NCBI GenBank assembly: GCA_041651175.1
Contig: JBAZJT010000014.1
Location: 17,353-81,352, forward strand
Length of the DNA: 64,000 nt
Direction: 5' to 3'
From: Elusimicrobiales bacterium
Lineage (GTDB): Bacteria; Elusimicrobiota; Elusimicrobia; Elusimicrobiales; Elusimicrobiaceae
This document shows, one piece after another, positions 9,075 to 17,597 of the stretch. Position 1 is the stretch's first letter. The number at the start of each line of letters is the position of its first letter. Below the pieces are notes generated by a model that worked only from the letters and a program-made list of their open reading frames with translations, was not told the DNA's origin and made no database searches. Made by a program: the position numbers and the translations under genes.

Positions 9075-10307
9075 ATGCCGAAATTCGCATATACCGTGCA
9101 GGACAGCCAGGGCAACGCATCCACCGGCGTCATAGAGGCCCAGGATGAGGACCAGGCTGTAATAGCCCTTCAGAACAAAGGGCTGTTCATCCTCTCCATC
9201 CAGTCGGAGTCGGATTCAAAGAGTATGCCGGTGTTCAGGAAGCTCAAAGGCTCCGGCAGCATTTCCGGCCAGGACCTGGCGTTTTTCAGCGAGCAGCTGG
9301 CGACGCTGCTGGCCGGCGGCGTGCCGCTTGTGCGCGGCCTGGCGCTGCTGAGCGAGCATGGCGAGAACAAGGCGCTGACCGCCGTGGTCTCCGACATAGC
9401 CAAGGAGGTTTCCGCCGGCGGCGCGCTCTACAAGGCGCTGGAAAAACACCCGAAGGTGTTTGACTCCATCTGGATCTCGCTGGTGCAGGCCGGCGAAATG
9501 GGCGGCCAATTGCCCGGAGTGCTGCGGCAGATATCCAACTACGTCCAGTCGCAGGAAATGATAAAGTCCAAGATTATCACGGCCATCGCCTATCCGGCGG
9601 TGCTGTTCACGATGTCCATGGGTGTGCTGGCGTACTTTGTCATATACATCGTGCCTGTCTTCACCCAGATATTCACGGACTTCAACCTGACGCTGCCCCC
9701 GCTTACGCGCACCATCGTCTGGGTGTCATATGTGGCGACGCATTACATGGTGGCCATTATCGTCATAGTCGTTGGTATTGTGCTGGCCATCCGCTCGTAT
9801 CTGTCCACCGAGGTGGGCAAGCTCACCTGGCATCAGGCGCAGTTGAAGCTGCCCGTCGTGGGCGTGTTCATACGCAACATACTGATGGAGCGGCTGCTGA
9901 CCACCATGTCAACGCTTATAAAGAGCGGTGTCAGCATATTAAACACCATCACCGTGCTTGAGGGCGCTTTCGGCAACAGCCTTGTAATCAGGAACGCGCT
10001 CAAGGCCGTCAAAAACGACATAGCCGCCGGCAAGTCCATATCCGCCTCGTTCAAGAACACGGGCATATTCCCCGGCCTGGTTACGGAAATGATGTGGATG
10101 GGCGAGGAATCGGGCAAGCTGCCGGACATCATCAACACCCTGTCCAAGTTCTATACCGAGCAGATCAACCAGTTCATAGCGCGCTTCTCCTCGCTGATAG
10201 ACCCGATACTGGTGGTGTTCATCGGCGGAATCATAGGCGTCATAGTGATTTCCATATTCATGCCTATATTCCAGCTGTCGCAAATCGGCTCCGGCGGGCA
10301 CAACTAG
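9075..10307 (+). CDS. pilC: PilC/GspF inner-membrane platform protein
   Basis: The protein has 410 residues with two T2SSF domains (about 70-190 and 275-398) and membrane helices after each (FTMSMGVLAYFVIYIVPVF; IDPILVVFIGGIIGVIVISI). The N-terminus MPKFAYTVQDSQGNASTGVI is typical of the family. It couples the PilB motor to pilin polymerisation. It starts four bases after pilB within GGAGG context. Confidence 0.93.
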   Translation: MPKFAYTVQDSQGNASTGVIEAQDEDQAVIALQNKGLFILSIQSESDSKSMPVFRKLKGSGSISGQDLAFFSEQLATLLAGGVPLVRGLALLSEHGENKALTAVVSDIAKEVSAGGALYKALEKHPKVFDSIWISLVQAGEMGGQLPGVLRQISNYVQSQEMIKSKIITAIAYPAVLFTMSMGVLAYFVIYIVPVFTQIFTDFNLTLPPLTRTIVWVSYVATHYMVAIIVIVVGIVLAIRSYLSTEVGKLTWHQAQLKLPVVGVFIRNILMERLLTTMSTLIKSGVSILNTITVLEGAFGNSLVIRNALKAVKNDIAAGKSISASFKNTGIFPGLVTEMMWMGEESGKLPDIINTLSKFYTEQINQFIARFSSLIDPILVVFIGGIIGVIVISIFMPIFQLSQIGSGGHN

Positions 10308-10318
10308 GAAACGGCATA

Positions 10319-10846
10319 ATGAAAAAAGGATTCACCCTTATTGAAGTTATAGTGGTGGTGCTGATAATAGCGGTATTATCCGCTCTTGCGGCCACCCAGT
10401 TGTTCAGGGCGGTGGAAAGCTCCCGCATGAGCGACGCCGTCGCGCTTGTCAGCGCGGTTTCCGGAGCCAGGAAAATGGCCAGGCTGGATTATATCGGCGG
10501 CACCCTGCCTTCCGGCAAGCTGGCAAGCCTGACCGCAGTTAAGTCGTGCAGCGGCAGCTGGAACAGCATAGACGACTATACCAACTGCAAATACCTGTCG
10601 CCGCACGACTGGAACAGCCTCCTCTACTCCTATTATATGTGCAATGATGCCACCGGGGCGGGAGGGGGCTGCTGCGCAGCCAATGTCGTGGCCTGCGCGC
10701 AGCGCAAAACTACGTCGGAGGATTCCAAGCACGGCACCTCCGGCGATTTCGCCACATGGCGTGTCCAGCTTATGAGCAACGGGAAGTGCGTTACCAGCTG
10801 CAAAGGCAACTGCTCGTATGCGCCGCCGGACTGCCCGTCCATGTAA
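10319..10846 (+). CDS. cysteine-rich type IV prepilin/pseudopilin
   Basis: The protein has 175 residues. The start at 10319 is chosen because it gives a four-residue-type leader ending MKKG before FTLIEVIVVVLIIAVLSALA, the prepilin peptidase site with Glu at position 5, and because AGGAAACGG precedes it. After the N-terminal helix the globular part contains ten cysteines, including a CC pair and a C-terminal C-x3-C-x3-C run, which suggests several disulfides. It is the last gene of the pilus operon. It could be a minor pilin or a pseudopilin. The main pilin of this window is the one at 44934. Confidence 0.8.
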   Translation: MKKGFTLIEVIVVVLIIAVLSALAATQLFRAVESSRMSDAVALVSAVSGARKMARLDYIGGTLPSGKLASLTAVKSCSGSWNSIDDYTNCKYLSPHDWNSLLYSYYMCNDATGAGGGCCAANVVACAQRKTTSEDSKHGTSGDFATWRVQLMSNGKCVTSCKGNCSYAPPDCPSM

Positions 10847-10864
10847 CGCGGAAAGCGGACGGTT

Positions 10865-11839
10865 TCACAGCGGCGGCGCCGACGGCGCCGCCGCTGTTTT
10901 GGTTCTCCTGAAATAATACAGCGCGAAACCGCAGACCGCCCAGGCTATTTCCCTTATGTGGCGCACTATGCCGAATGCCAGCCCGTCCGAGGGCGGGTAT
11001 CCCAGCGCGGCGAAGATGGCGGTTTTGGTGGCTTCCTGCGTGCCGGCTTTGCCCGGCACGGCGAAAAAAATCCCGTCCAGCAGCACTGCCAGCATTTCTA
11101 TCAGAATCGCCGTTTTGACGGTAACCGCCATTCCCAGAAACCTGCATATCCAGTACGCTTCAAACGCGCCCCAGAGATAGGCCGCCGCGAAAAATCCTGC
11201 GGACAGCATAAATCTCGCCGGATACAGGCGCAGAAAGCTCATTATGGTCGCGTCCACGTCTTTGAGCTTTGCCCATATCCCGGCTGTCCCTCCGCTGGTT
11301 TGCGGCTGCGCTTTGCCGCCAGCCCTGGCTTCAAGGAAAACTATGAAAACGATGATGGCGCCGATTAGCCAGCCGCCGTTTCTCAATTGCGGTCCCAGCG
11401 CGCGCAGGCCCGCATGGGAGTGCGCCGCCAATGCCAGCCCGGCCGCCGACACCGCGGCCATCGCCAGTGTCTGCGTGATTTTAGCCAGCGCTACCGACGA
11501 AAGCCGCTGCTCCAGAGGGTGATCCGCCCCCATAAGCGCGGCCCTGGCCCACTCCCCTGCCAGAGTCGCCGACGGGGTCAGGTAATTCACGCCGTCGCCG
11601 GCTATGCGCATCATCAGTATGTCGCGGAATTTTATTTTGGCGGACATTCCCGGCGTTATGGCCAGTTTCCAGCCCAGCGCGTTAAGAATATGCGCCACAA
11701 TCTCCTGCCCGAATATAAGCGCAAATCCCGGCCCCACCGCCGCCGCAGATGCCAGCGCGGCGGCGGCGTCCATTTTGGCCAGCAGTGCGGCAAGCATGAA
11801 CAGTCCGGCGGCCAGCATGGCGGCTTCAATTTTTGTCAT
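10865..11839 (-). CDS. lysylphosphatidylglycerol synthase TM-region/flippase-like membrane protein
   Basis: The protein has about 324 residues, counting from the ATG at 11839 (upstream residues in the open frame look untranslated). It is polytopic with about eight hydrophobic segments. The C-terminal signature AVPGKAGTQEATKTAIFAAL followed by an IVRHIRE arginine segment is typical of the UPF0104/LPG_synthase_TM family, whose members include MprF flippase domains and AglD-like proteins. The substrate is unknown but is probably a lipid or lipid-linked molecule. No Shine-Dalgarno is visible. The stop is embedded in the pilus-operon terminator. Confidence 0.65.
   Translation of the reverse strand: MTKIEAAMLAAGLFMLAALLAKMDAAAALASAAAVGPGFALIFGQEIVAHILNALGWKLAITPGMSAKIKFRDILMMRIAGDGVNYLTPSATLAGEWARAALMGADHPLEQRLSSVALAKITQTLAMAAVSAAGLALAAHSHAGLRALGPQLRNGGWLIGAIIVFIVFLEARAGGKAQPQTSGGTAGIWAKLKDVDATIMSFLRLYPARFMLSAGFFAAAYLWGAFEAYWICRFLGMAVTVKTAILIEMLAVLLDGIFFAVPGKAGTQEATKTAIFAALGYPPSDGLAFGIVRHIREIAWAVCGFALYYFRRTKTAAAPSAPPL
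10868..10900 (+). terminator. intrinsic terminator of the pilus operon
   Basis: A perfect 13-bp stem (CAGCGGCGGCGCC / GGCGCCGCCGCTG, loop GAC) is followed by TTTT. It lies inside the last codons of the convergent flippase-like gene, where it encodes the Ala/Pro-rich tail. Confidence 0.75.
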
Positions 11840-11979
11840 TCGGAATACGATTCTATTTTTTTTTGAGGCGGCAGCGAAAGCCTCGGCGGGACAACCTGGA
11901 TAGCGGAATCCAGCGGCGGATGGCCGCATGCGCCATCGGTCTTCCCGGTTCCCGCTGTCAGCTGCAATTTCATGGCCTG

Positions 11980-12017
11980 AAAACGCCGCGCCCGCTGTAT
12001 TGCGGCGGGCGCGGCGT
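11980..12017 (-). terminator. intrinsic terminator of the DUF4105-like gene
   Basis: A 13-bp perfect stem (ACGCCGCGCCCGC with GCGGGCGCGGCGT, nine-base loop) is followed on the minus strand by TTTT. It lies just downstream of the gene that ends at 12033. Confidence 0.7.
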
Positions 12018-12032
12018 CTGGATGGGAGGCTG

Positions 12033-12914
12033 CTATTCAACCGGCGGCAGAAGTTCTTTTATGAATCCGTGCCCGGCGGGGTCTTTTTCCGTGAATAGAA
12101 GCGGAGTCTGGCTTACAATGCCCGCGCTCTTGAGCCATTTGGTGGCATGTTTAGGCATGATAAGCCCGATCGGATAGCGGAAACCGATTCCGGTGGCCAG
12201 CATGTCCATCGGATTGGTGGTGCAGTTGTTGGTTATCGTGTTGTAATACTCGCTGTCGCGGTTCTGGACGGCGCGGTCCAGCGCCACTTTAAGGACGGCT
12301 TTTTTCTTGTCCAGAGATGCGTTCACTGAAAACATTTCTATCCTGGCCACTTCTCCGGGGAAGGTGTCCTGTATGTAGTTTTCCATGGAATAGAGCAGCC
12401 AGAGTATCTTGAATGCGCCGAAGGCGCCGGCAGTGGCGGAATAATCCTGGTCCCAGCGGAGCTTGGCCTCCACGCTGACGACCAGCGTGTCGCTGTTGTA
12501 TGCGCCGCTTCCCTGCTTGACAAAGCCGCCGGGCTTGAATTTGAACACCAGGAAGGAGTGGCCCACTCCGCTGCCCTTGTCTACGTCTATGCCCCAGTAA
12601 GCCTCCTTCAGCATGTCGGGGTTTATGCTGGCGGTGTAGCAGGCGTTTTTGCCGTCGCCCAGCGTTATCCATTTGACATGAGCTATCGTAATCCCTTTCG
12701 GACCGGAAGATACCAGTTCCGGCGGGGACTTGTATCCGTTTGTGATTTCCTGGCCGGATTCTTTTACATGCGCGGGCTCGGAAGCCTGCGGTGCGGGAAC
12801 AGCCATGCCGACAGCCGTTTTCGGGCCGAGTTGAAGCTCCTCAAACTGGTGCCCCCAGCCTGCTGGCGGCAAAAACAGCGCCGCGATTGCAATCAGCTTC
12901 GATACTGTGGTCAT
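12033..12914 (-). CDS. secreted Lnb N-terminal/DUF4105-like protein
   Basis: The protein has 293 residues, with a signal peptide (MTTVSKLIAIAALFLPPAGWG). A strong AAAGGAGG lies seven to eight bases upstream. The combination of HSFLVFKF near the middle and YNTITNNCTTNPMDML later is the pattern of the Lnb_N/DUF4105 periplasmic domain, a papain-like fold with conserved His and Cys. If that match is right, the cysteine of NNCTTN is the likely nucleophile. The N-terminal 90 residues and C-terminus are unrecognised. The substrate is unknown. It is transcribed alone with its own terminator. Confidence 0.5.
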   Translation of the reverse strand: MTTVSKLIAIAALFLPPAGWGHQFEELQLGPKTAVGMAVPAPQASEPAHVKESGQEITNGYKSPPELVSSGPKGITIAHVKWITLGDGKNACYTASINPDMLKEAYWGIDVDKGSGVGHSFLVFKFKPGGFVKQGSGAYNSDTLVVSVEAKLRWDQDYSATAGAFGAFKILWLLYSMENYIQDTFPGEVARIEMFSVNASLDKKKAVLKVALDRAVQNRDSEYYNTITNNCTTNPMDMLATGIGFRYPIGLIMPKHATKWLKSAGIVSQTPLLFTEKDPAGHGFIKELLPPVE

Positions 12915-13017
12915 GGTCTGCCTCCTTTAATTACTGCGGTTTTACAAGCCCGCCGCCCTGATTAGTAAATTGTCTCAATAATCGCGGCAGGCCGCATGGG
13001 CCGTAGGGCCTATTTCA

Positions 13018-13023
13018 TATAAT
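13018..13023 (+). promoter_or_regulatory. TATAAT -10 element, leaderless start of GH15 gene
   Basis: TATAAT is followed by six bases (ATCGGC) and the ATG at 13030. There is no Shine-Dalgarno and no clear -35. Confidence 0.6.
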
Positions 13024-13029
13024 ATCGGC

Positions 13030-15069
13030 ATGAAAACCATAATCCTGATGACGATTTTGCTGTCGCCGCTATGCCGCGCGGAGGAGCCGCGCAGCTTCCA
13101 TATGCTGCCCACCGGCAACGGCCACGGTTTCCATATTTACGACGAGGCCGCCGGCAGGCTGGCGGCTTTCATGGACCATCCGTACCGCTATCTGCGCGCG
13201 CCCAAAGACCTTACCGTTGACGGCCCCGAAAGCCGCAATATCCTGGAGGATTTGACGCTGGGCGCTGATGACGGCGGCTTGTTTTCCGGCTGGGAGCGGG
13301 AGGCTGTTGAATACTCCGGGCAGAGCAATATTATAAGGACCGCGCTCCGTTCCGGGCAGAAGCGGGCGGAGGCTTACTATTTTTCGCCCTTCGGGTTGGA
13401 AATGAACGCGCTGCTTGCGCTGGCGCATGTTCCCTCCGGCGGCGGAACGGCCCGGCTGAAATTCAGCCTCGGGGCCAATGCCGCCAGCCCGGATGTGATG
13501 CACAGGACCCTTAAGGTGGAGCGCATCGCCGGAGAGCGCATCCAGAAAATTCCCGGCGCCTGGGTTCAGACGGGCAACGGAAAAGGCGCGGTGGTTTTTA
13601 TCCCGGTCGGCGGGGATGGAACGTTGTCCTGCGCGGCTGCCGGGGAGGGGACGCCCCCCGCCGTCATTGAGGGCGAAACCGTCTGCTCCGGCGGCGTCGT
13701 GTCCGCGGAAATGCGCCTGCCCGCAAAAGACGGCTGGTTCGGGCTGCTGGCCGCTTATGTGGAGGAGCCTGCCCAAGCCCCCGCCGCGGTTGAAACCGCG
13801 CGCCGCTGGCTGGCTGGCCGCGCGCCGCAGGACATACTAAAGGATTCGCTGTCCGAATGGGAGGCCTGGCGCAAGCCCGCGCTGGCCCGGCTGCGAGGCG
13901 AAGACGAAACAAAAACCTGGCGGCAGAGCGAGGCCGTCCTGCGTATGGCCCAGGTGCGCGAGCCCAATATCCGCAAAGAGGGCGCGCTGCGCGTCAACAA
14001 CGGCATGATACTGGCCAGCCTGCCCCCCGGCTGCTGGGCCACCGGCTGGGTGCGCGATGGGGCCTACGCCACCGCCGCACTGGCGCGCATGGGCCACTGG
14101 AAAGAGGCCAAAGCCTCGCTGAACTTCTTTCTCAACGCCGAGCCTGTGGGCAAATTCAAAAGCTATGCCGGCAATTCCGATTACCGGATTTCGCTGACGC
14201 GCTATTACGGCTCCGGCGAGGAGGAGGCCGACCATTCCGGCCTGCCCCAGCCGAATATAGAATTTGACGACTGGGGGCTTTTTCTCTGGGCCGCGGGCCA
14301 GTATGTAAAAGCCTCCGGCGATGCCGCCTGGCTTTCAGAGCCGACGCGCAAAGGCTCCGTCTACGAGGCGATGCGCGACGGCGTCGCAAAACCGCTTGAG
14401 GAAAATCTGGAGCCGCCCCCTCTGCCGCGCATTCTGCAGCGCGATTCGTCCATATGGGAGGTGCACGGCAACGCGCGGCATTACGCTTTCAGCAATATAG
14501 CCGCGATACGGGGATTGTCGGAATTCGCCGATATGGCGCGCAAAACCGGCCATGCGGACGACGCGCTGAAATACTCCCGCCTGGCCGGGGAAATGCGCGC
14601 GGATTTTGAAAAGTGCTTTGCCGGCGCGGACGGCGGCCTGCTGGGCGCGCTGGAACGCTCCCCCGGCACGGATTTGGACGGCGCGGTTGTGGAGGCGGTG
14701 TCGCTGGAAGCCGTAAACCCCAAAGGCCGGCTGGCCAAAGACACTCTGGACAAGCTGCAAAAACTGCGCACCCGCGCCGGCGGCTACAAGCGCAACGGCG
14801 GCAGCGATGATTACGACGTAAACAACTGGATTTTCATAGACCTGCGCATGGCAGGCGCGTTCTACCGTTCCGGGCGCCGCGCGGAGGCGGACGCGCTTTT
14901 GAATCTGGCGACCGGCAGGGCGGCTGCCAATTTCAACCTGCTGCCGGAGGAATACAATGTGCTGGACAGGGACGGCCCCGTCGGCGCATATATCGGCAGC
15001 ATACCGATGGTTGGCTACGGTGCGGGGGTATACGCGCTTTCGCTGCTGGACAGGGATAACTTCAGATGA
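13030..15069 (+). CDS. exported GH15-type glucoamylase
   Basis: The protein has 679 residues with signal peptide MKTIILMTILLSPLCRA. Residues about 20-270 form the N-terminal beta-sandwich domain seen in bacterial glucoamylases. The (alpha/alpha)6 barrel follows, with ATGWVRDGAYATAAL (substrate-binding RD), SSIWEVHGNARHYAFS with Glu477 as likely general acid, and NLLPEEYN with Glu640/641 near the likely general base. GH15 enzymes release glucose from the ends of alpha-1,4 or alpha-1,6 glucans. The export signal means it acts outside the cytoplasm. It starts a run of same-strand genes ending with ddl. The GH15 call is strong, the substrate is not proven. Confidence 0.82.
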   Translation: MKTIILMTILLSPLCRAEEPRSFHMLPTGNGHGFHIYDEAAGRLAAFMDHPYRYLRAPKDLTVDGPESRNILEDLTLGADDGGLFSGWEREAVEYSGQSNIIRTALRSGQKRAEAYYFSPFGLEMNALLALAHVPSGGGTARLKFSLGANAASPDVMHRTLKVERIAGERIQKIPGAWVQTGNGKGAVVFIPVGGDGTLSCAAAGEGTPPAVIEGETVCSGGVVSAEMRLPAKDGWFGLLAAYVEEPAQAPAAVETARRWLAGRAPQDILKDSLSEWEAWRKPALARLRGEDETKTWRQSEAVLRMAQVREPNIRKEGALRVNNGMILASLPPGCWATGWVRDGAYATAALARMGHWKEAKASLNFFLNAEPVGKFKSYAGNSDYRISLTRYYGSGEEEADHSGLPQPNIEFDDWGLFLWAAGQYVKASGDAAWLSEPTRKGSVYEAMRDGVAKPLEENLEPPPLPRILQRDSSIWEVHGNARHYAFSNIAAIRGLSEFADMARKTGHADDALKYSRLAGEMRADFEKCFAGADGGLLGALERSPGTDLDGAVVEAVSLEAVNPKGRLAKDTLDKLQKLRTRAGGYKRNGGSDDYDVNNWIFIDLRMAGAFYRSGRRAEADALLNLATGRAAANFNLLPEEYNVLDRDGPVGAYIGSIPMVGYGAGVYALSLLDRDNFR

Positions 15070-15097
15070 CCGGGCCGCATATGCGGGAGTCAATGCC

Positions 15098-16141
15098 GTG
15101 AGCAGGATAGCCGTGGGCATGAGCGGCGGGGTGGACTCCACCCTCGCGGCGTGGCTGCTGAAAAAGCAGGGCCACGAGGTGTTTGCCGTTACCATGTCCG
15201 TGTGGGACCCCGCGCGCGGAGATTTCCGCGGCGGCTGCTTCGGCGCCGACGAGCCGGAGGAAACCGCCCGCGCGGCGCGGTTCGCGCGCAGGCTGGGGAT
15301 TGAGCATTCCGTCATAGACCTGCGCGCGGAGTACGGGACCGCCGTGGTGGAGTATTTCAAAAAAGAGTACCTGGCGGGCCGCACCCCCAACCCGTGCGCG
15401 CGCTGCAACCGGCTGCTAAAGCTGGGGCTGCTGCTGGACAGGACCCGCGCCGCCTGCGGCGGCTTTGATTTTTTCGCCACCGGCCATTACGCCCGCGTTG
15501 AAAACGGCGTTCTTAAAACCTGCGCGGACGCGCGCAAGGACCAGACCTATTTCCTGTGGGCGGTGCCGCGCGAAAGGCTGGCGCAGCTGATGTTCCCGCT
15601 GGGCGGCCTCACCAAAAACCGGGTCCGCGATATGGCGCGCGAGGCTGGTTTCCCCGAAGCCGCCGCGCTGCCGGAAAGCCAGGATTTCATAGGCGGGGAT
15701 TATTGCGGCCTTTTCAATAAAGAGGACAACCGGCCCGGCCCGCTGCTGGACCTCTCCGGCAGGGAGATAGGCCGGCACGGGGGAATTATCCGCTACACCG
15801 TGGGCCAGCGCAAGGGTATGAAAATAGGCGGCCTGTCAAAACCGCTTTATGTGGTGGCCATAGACGCGGCGCGCAATGCCGTAATCGCCGGGACAAAAGA
15901 AGAGGCTTTCCGCAAAACAATCCGCGCGGGCGGGCTTAACCTGCTTGCCGATGTGGAATGGCCCGTCCGGGCGGATGTTAAAATCCGCCGCCAGCACGAG
16001 GCCGCCCCGGCCCTGATTTCCGCTCCGGAAAACGGCGTCTGCCGGATTGACTTTGACGCTCCGCAGTTTGCGCCCGCGCCGGGACAGAGCGCGGTGTTCT
16101 ATTCGGGAGAGACCGTCCTCGGCGGCGGGATAATATCATGA
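15098..16141 (+). CDS. mnmA: tRNA-uridine 2-sulfurtransferase MnmA-like
   Basis: The protein has about 347 residues from the GTG at 15098 (GGGAGT upstream). The PP-loop GMSGGVDST lies at 7-15, and TPNPCARCN carries the expected catalytic Cys100. ATGHYAR and GRHGGIIRYTVGQRKGMKIG match MnmA. Normal MnmA has its second catalytic cysteine in a phrase of the type SxxICFI. Here the corresponding stretch reads ESQDFIGGDYCGLF, with the first cysteine at 203, about six residues further on. This may be a divergent clade or a paralogue with an altered thiolation step. The end overlaps hydE by four bases. Confidence 0.8.
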   Translation: MSRIAVGMSGGVDSTLAAWLLKKQGHEVFAVTMSVWDPARGDFRGGCFGADEPEETARAARFARRLGIEHSVIDLRAEYGTAVVEYFKKEYLAGRTPNPCARCNRLLKLGLLLDRTRAACGGFDFFATGHYARVENGVLKTCADARKDQTYFLWAVPRERLAQLMFPLGGLTKNRVRDMAREAGFPEAAALPESQDFIGGDYCGLFNKEDNRPGPLLDLSGREIGRHGGIIRYTVGQRKGMKIGGLSKPLYVVAIDAARNAVIAGTKEEAFRKTIRAGGLNLLADVEWPVRADVKIRRQHEAAPALISAPENGVCRIDFDAPQFAPAPGQSAVFYSGETVLGGGIIS

Positions 16142-17184
16142 CAAAAGATGGAATCGCCGCGCTGTTAAATCTTGAAGGCGAAAAAGAGAAAGAGCTTTTC
16201 AGGCTGGCTTTGGAAACCAAACTCCGGTACACCGGCAAAAAAGTTTATCTGCGCGGCATTGTGGAGCTTGGCAATATCTGCGCCAAAAACTGCCTCTACT
16301 GCGGAATCCGGCGCGATAACGCCGCGCTGCCCCGCTATCAGATGAGCGCGGAGGAAATAGTCCGCGCCGCGCTGTGGGCTTACGAGGGAGGCTACGGCTC
16401 CGTCGTGCTGCAATCAGGCGAGCGGAGCGGCGAGGATTTCATAGCGCTCATAGAATCGGCTCTTTCGGAAATAAGGGAAAAAACCGCCGGGAAGCTGGCG
16501 GTTACATTGTCGCTGGGCGAGCAGAGCGCGCGCACATACAAACGCTGGCTTGACGCCGGCGCGCGCCGCTATCTGCTGCGCATCGAAACCTCGGACCCGC
16601 AGCTTTATGAAAAGCTTCATCCGCCGGACCACAGCTTTGCCGCGCGGCTGGAATGCCTGCATATCCTCAGGGATTTGGGCTATCAGCTGGGAACCGGAGT
16701 GATGATAGGCCTGCCGTATCAGACCATAGACCAGCTTGCGGGCGATATAGTGTTCTTCAGAAAGATGGATGTTGATATGATAGGCATGGGGCCCTATATC
16801 GCCAGCGAGGGCGCGCCGCTGGCCTCCCTGGGCGGCGGCGGGGAACGCAATTTCAGCCTCTCGCTGAAAATGATAGCCGCCGCCAGGCTGGAAATGCCGG
16901 ATGTCAATATCGCCGCCACCACCGCGCTTCAGGCCCTGCATCCGCAGGGGCGGGAGTTGGGGATACAGGCCGGCGCGAATGTGGTGATGCCCAATATAAC
17001 CGATGTCAAATACCGCCGGCTCTACCAGCTCTACGACGGCAAGCCCTGCCTGGATGAGAATGCGCAGCATTGCCGCGCCTGCCTGGAGCGGCGCATAATT
17101 TCCGCCGGCGGAGAGGCCGCGCCCGGCGACCCGGGCGACCCGCTTCATTACAGCCGCAGGATGCGCCGCAAGAATTATTTATGA
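16138..17184 (+). CDS. hydE: [FeFe] hydrogenase H-cluster radical SAM maturase HydE
   Basis: The protein has 348 residues. The radical SAM motif CX3CX2C is at Cys48, 52, 55 in NICAKNCLYCGIRRDN, the HydE-type phrase. LRIETSDPQLYEKLHP, LGTGVMIGLPYQT, MGPYIAS and PNITDVKYRRLYQLYDGKP also match HydE. A second cluster site, CX7CX2C (Cys304, 312, 315), is the arrangement known from Thermotoga maritima HydE. HydE acts with HydF and HydG to build the diiron site. Neither they nor a hydrogenase are in this window. It is translationally coupled to mnmA (ATGA). Confidence 0.88.
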   Translation: MTKDGIAALLNLEGEKEKELFRLALETKLRYTGKKVYLRGIVELGNICAKNCLYCGIRRDNAALPRYQMSAEEIVRAALWAYEGGYGSVVLQSGERSGEDFIALIESALSEIREKTAGKLAVTLSLGEQSARTYKRWLDAGARRYLLRIETSDPQLYEKLHPPDHSFAARLECLHILRDLGYQLGTGVMIGLPYQTIDQLAGDIVFFRKMDVDMIGMGPYIASEGAPLASLGGGGERNFSLSLKMIAAARLEMPDVNIAATTALQALHPQGRELGIQAGANVVMPNITDVKYRRLYQLYDGKPCLDENAQHCRACLERRIISAGGEAAPGDPGDPLHYSRRMRRKNYL

Positions 17185-17597
17185 GGGTAAAAACTCTGGC
17201 GGCGGCGCTGGCGCTGCTGTCTTTATTGCAGATATTCGGCGCGCTATGGGCTTTGCGGATTTACCGCGGCAGGGTTCCGGGGCAGGACAAAGTTTCGCTT
17301 TACCTGCAAAAATTTGACGGCATCAAACCCGCTCTGGCCGACATACGGCGGGCCGGATATGTTGCCCAGCCGCCGGACTGGGCCCACCGCAAGCTGGCGC
17401 AGTATGCCCTGCCCTCCGTCGCGCTGGAGGAGAATGCCCGGACGGAGTATATGGTCGGCAATTTCTCCGGCCCGGTCCGCGTTCCCGAAGGATATGAAAC
17501 CGTCGCCCAGACCTCCGGCGGCGCGGCGGTGTTCCGCGCGCGCGGGAAATCCACACATTTTGCCGCGAATAAAAAACCGGCGGCGCTATGCAGATAA
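17181..17597 (+). CDS. small membrane-anchored protein of unknown function
   Basis: The protein has 138 residues and starts in the hydE stop (TATGA overlap). One N-terminal hydrophobic helix (TLAAALALLSLLQIFGALWAL) is followed by a short soluble domain with no motif I recognise. It overlaps the next gene by ten bases. The tight coupling suggests it works with the following GT-C-like membrane protein. Confidence 0.6.
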   Translation: MRVKTLAAALALLSLLQIFGALWALRIYRGRVPGQDKVSLYLQKFDGIKPALADIRRAGYVAQPPDWAHRKLAQYALPSVALEENARTEYMVGNFSGPVRVPEGYETVAQTSGGAAVFRARGKSTHFAANKKPAALCR

